DNA from: Haladaptatus sp. R4
GTDB lineage: Archaea; Halobacteriota; Halobacteria; Halobacteriales; Haladaptataceae
Assembly: GCF_001625445.1 (NCBI RefSeq)
Contig: NZ_LWHG01000011.1
Span: forward strand, 124,001 to 188,000
DNA length: 64,000 nucleotides
Direction of reading: 5' to 3'
The notes under the pieces are model-generated. The model made no database searches. It was not told where the DNA came from and was given only the letters and a program-made list of their open reading frames with translations. This document shows, piece after piece, positions 62,701 through 64,000 of this stretch. Position 1 is the first letter of the stretch. Each line of letters opens with the position of its first letter. The position numbers and the translations under genes are program-made.

Positions 62701-62964
62701 GTCGTAGCCCGGCCGGTCGGTGACGTCGTAGCCGCACATCCGTTTGTAGCGGATGTAGGTGTCCTTCAGCGACTTGTTCCACGTCGTCCCCATGTGCGCC
62801 GCGCCGGAGGTGTACGGCGGACCGTCGACGAAGAAAAATCGCTCCGCGCCCTCCCGCGCCTGCTTCGTCTTCTCGTAGGCGTTCACGTCGTCCCAGTACT
62901 CGAACACCCGGTCCTCCACCGAGTGCGGTTCGTACTGGTCGTCTACTTCGGCGAACCTGCTCAT
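59681..62964 (-). CDS. ileS: Isoleucyl-tRNA synthetase, frameshifted near its end
   Basis: A class I synthetase of about 1,090 residues. ATG 62964 (MSRFAEVDDQYEPHSVEDRV) is the start. GPPYTSGAAHMGTTWNKSLK is the HIGH region, and DGRKMSKSIGNIVSPEEA the KMSKS loop; the editing domain contains AWTTTPWTVPANTFVAVDAD. Near 60221-60236 the frame breaks: TTCGGCGCGAC should be TTCGGCCGCGAC, after which the reading continues RDAGQVMNALNEARVTEPDL to the stop at 59681. One missing base explains it. As with other euryarchaeal enzymes, a C-terminal anticodon extension is present. Confidence 0.93.
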
Positions 62965-63123
62965 GTGCGATGTGAGTGCTCCCGACAATAAAGTGGGTTC
63001 GGTTATGCAGTCGAGACAGTACGACCCGTCCGGAGGGGATTTCGAGCAGGTGCCAGACGGCGGCGCGCTCGCCATCGTGAATAGGCACAGAAAATACTTG
63101 TACTCCAACTCGAATCTATCATC

Positions 63124-63531
63124 ATGCTTCTCTTCGAAATCGTCTCTCTCACCGCCGTCCCTCTCCTACTGATAATTCTCTTTGGATTGGTGTCGTTCTT
63201 CTACTGGCTACGATGGGATGCGACCGCCCGCGGGAGTTCATCTCCGCTTTATTGGACAATTTTGGGACCGATAGTCTGGCCTGTCGCCCTCTACTACTTC
63301 CTCGTCGTTCGCCCGTCGCACGAGCGACGATATCCACCGACGCGACGGCAGGGTCTCGCGGGTATCTTCACCATCAGCTACATCGGCGCGATGGGTCTCG
63401 GGTTTGCATTCGGACCGCCCGACCCGTTCACGCAGGTTCTCTACACGCCTATCTACTTCGTGATTCTCCTTCTGATCACGTATCTCCTCGTTTACCGACG
63501 CCGATACGAACGGCTTCCGGAGGTCGCGTGA
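63124..63531 (+). CDS. Small four-helix membrane protein of unknown function
   Basis: A 135-residue integral membrane protein with hydrophobic segments at about 5-28 (VSLTAVPLLLIILFGLVSFF), 43-63 (YWTILGPIVWPVALYYFLVV), 80-97 and 105-125. Charged loops include RPSHERRYPPTRR. I do not recognise the family. The ATG at 63124 is 159 bases divergent from ileS. It is the only gene on its strand until 63669. Confidence 0.65.
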   Translation: MLLFEIVSLTAVPLLLIILFGLVSFFYWLRWDATARGSSSPLYWTILGPIVWPVALYYFLVVRPSHERRYPPTRRQGLAGIFTISYIGAMGLGFAFGPPDPFTQVLYTPIYFVILLLITYLLVYRRRYERLPEVA

Positions 63532-63668
63532 AGCGACCGACCGTCGAGTAGCGGATTTCGAGACCTTCCACTCTACGGTACAGGGTATCGTTACTAGCGA
63601 CTCTGCTTATCCCTCTTCACGTCGGAACCCGTAGTCAGGCACTCCGTGCCGCCCACACCCCATCCACC

Positions 63669-64000
63669 ATGTCAACCGTCCAATTCGACGACCTCTCGGA
63701 CCGACTCGAAAAGTCCCTCACCGATTTCAACGGCGAGTCTTCCGACGAACGAACGCGACTTTCGACCCGCCTCGAAACAGCACTGGAGCGGCTTCAAGAC
63801 GCCTTCTCGTCCGCCGAATCGTTCGAGGACGTGACCATAGCCGCCGAGAACCTCTGGACCGTCATCGACGAAGCCGAGGACGTGCTCGCCGGGTTCGACG
63901 CCGAGTCGTTCGGCAACACCGTCGATGTCGGCAAATTGCCCGACGCCATCGAGTTCGAAGACGTCCCGGACGCCGTCGAGGGCGGCGACCCGATGGCGGC
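63669..64000 (+). CDS. Partial acidic coiled-coil protein, truncated by the window edge
   Basis: ATG 63669 opens a frame that runs off the end of the window: STVQFDDLSDRLEKSLTDFN, ERTRLSTRLETALERLQDAF, ENLWTVIDEAEDVLAGFDAE and DAIEFEDVPDAVEGGDPMA. The residues are helical, acidic and repetitive. Only 110 residues are visible, so no family can be fixed. Composition recalls the first operon proteins (1220-3796) but similarity is not demonstrable by eye. Because the frame is incomplete, it is easy to miss in gene lists that require a stop codon. Confidence 0.7.
   Translation, partial: MSTVQFDDLSDRLEKSLTDFNGESSDERTRLSTRLETALERLQDAFSSAESFEDVTIAAENLWTVIDEAEDVLAGFDAESFGNTVDVGKLPDAIEFEDVPDAVEGGDPMA

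Noticed and set aside
60964-62991. 675-residue open frame on the plus strand
   Set aside because: It is fully antisense to ileS, and has the Val/Arg/His/Asp-rich composition typical of antisense readings of GC-rich coding DNA.

Overview
The window is a piece of haloarchaeal chromosome (class Halobacteria). The coding is GC-rich, the proteins are very acidic, many genes have a TATA-like box about 25-28 bases before the start codon (leaderless style), and the gene content is typical: archaeal TiaS, GfcR-like regulator, DHH/RecJ-like nuclease, HalOD1 protein, haloarchaeal DUF families. The genus cannot be settled from this sequence. Genes are dense on both strands. No transposase, integrase, rRNA or CRISPR array was seen. 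There is one tRNA, tRNA-His(GTG).

Layout. 1-440: end of a CBS-domain protein. 508-1188: SRAP/YedK DNA-crosslink protein. 1220-3796: a four-gene, translationally coupled operon of acidic proteins with glycine-zipper and DLLGL/NLLGNLL hydrophobic segments; function unknown. 4099-6365: trehalose synthase (TreT type) and a ZIP metal transporter. 6512-9014: an asparagine-synthetase-like protein without its glutaminase cysteine, then a repeat tract leading into tRNA-His. 9100-16114: an accessory block with a CHRD protein, a KaiC-like ATPase, a beta-helix surface protein and a beta-propeller/PKD protein; three of its promoters share one operator-like motif. 16144-20743: a possible metal-regulated short transcript, aspartate kinase, a histidine kinase and hemL. 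20812-23621: Nudix hydrolase and small regulators. 23877-27163: hemC, hemD and a DHH nuclease. 27164-27982: a hairpin-rich repeat tract. 27983-37034: metabolic and stress genes (lactonase-like MBL, NifU, a sulfatase-like/flippase pair, panE-like, pheA, hsp20, peroxiredoxin). 37157-49008: leuS, a NodB deacetylase, hisI, glmM/pgm-like, an MFS transporter, tiaS and regulators. 49014-57218: a thioredoxin-fold protein, a purine permease, gfcR, thrS and prs. 57264-62964: an AT-rich lone CHAT-type peptidase and ileS. 63124-64000: a small membrane protein and the start of a coiled-coil protein.

How the genes work together. Haem synthesis (hemL, hemC, hemD), amino-acid synthesis (lysC, pheA, hisI), purine salvage and PRPP supply (permease, GfcR, prs) and three aminoacyl-tRNA synthetases form the housekeeping core. 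The accessory interest lies in the acidic operon, the secreted-protein regulon at 9.7-16.1 kb, the metal-box promoters, and the CHAT gene with the duplicated ileS tail beside it.

Quality warning. Six genes (the beta-propeller/PKD gene, lysC, hsp20, the NCS2-type permease, gfcR, ileS) are each broken by a shift that equals one missing base, each at or near a short G/C run. All six have the same sign and several are normally essential, so missing bases in the sequence are more likely than real pseudogenes. These genes are listed as single features across the break.
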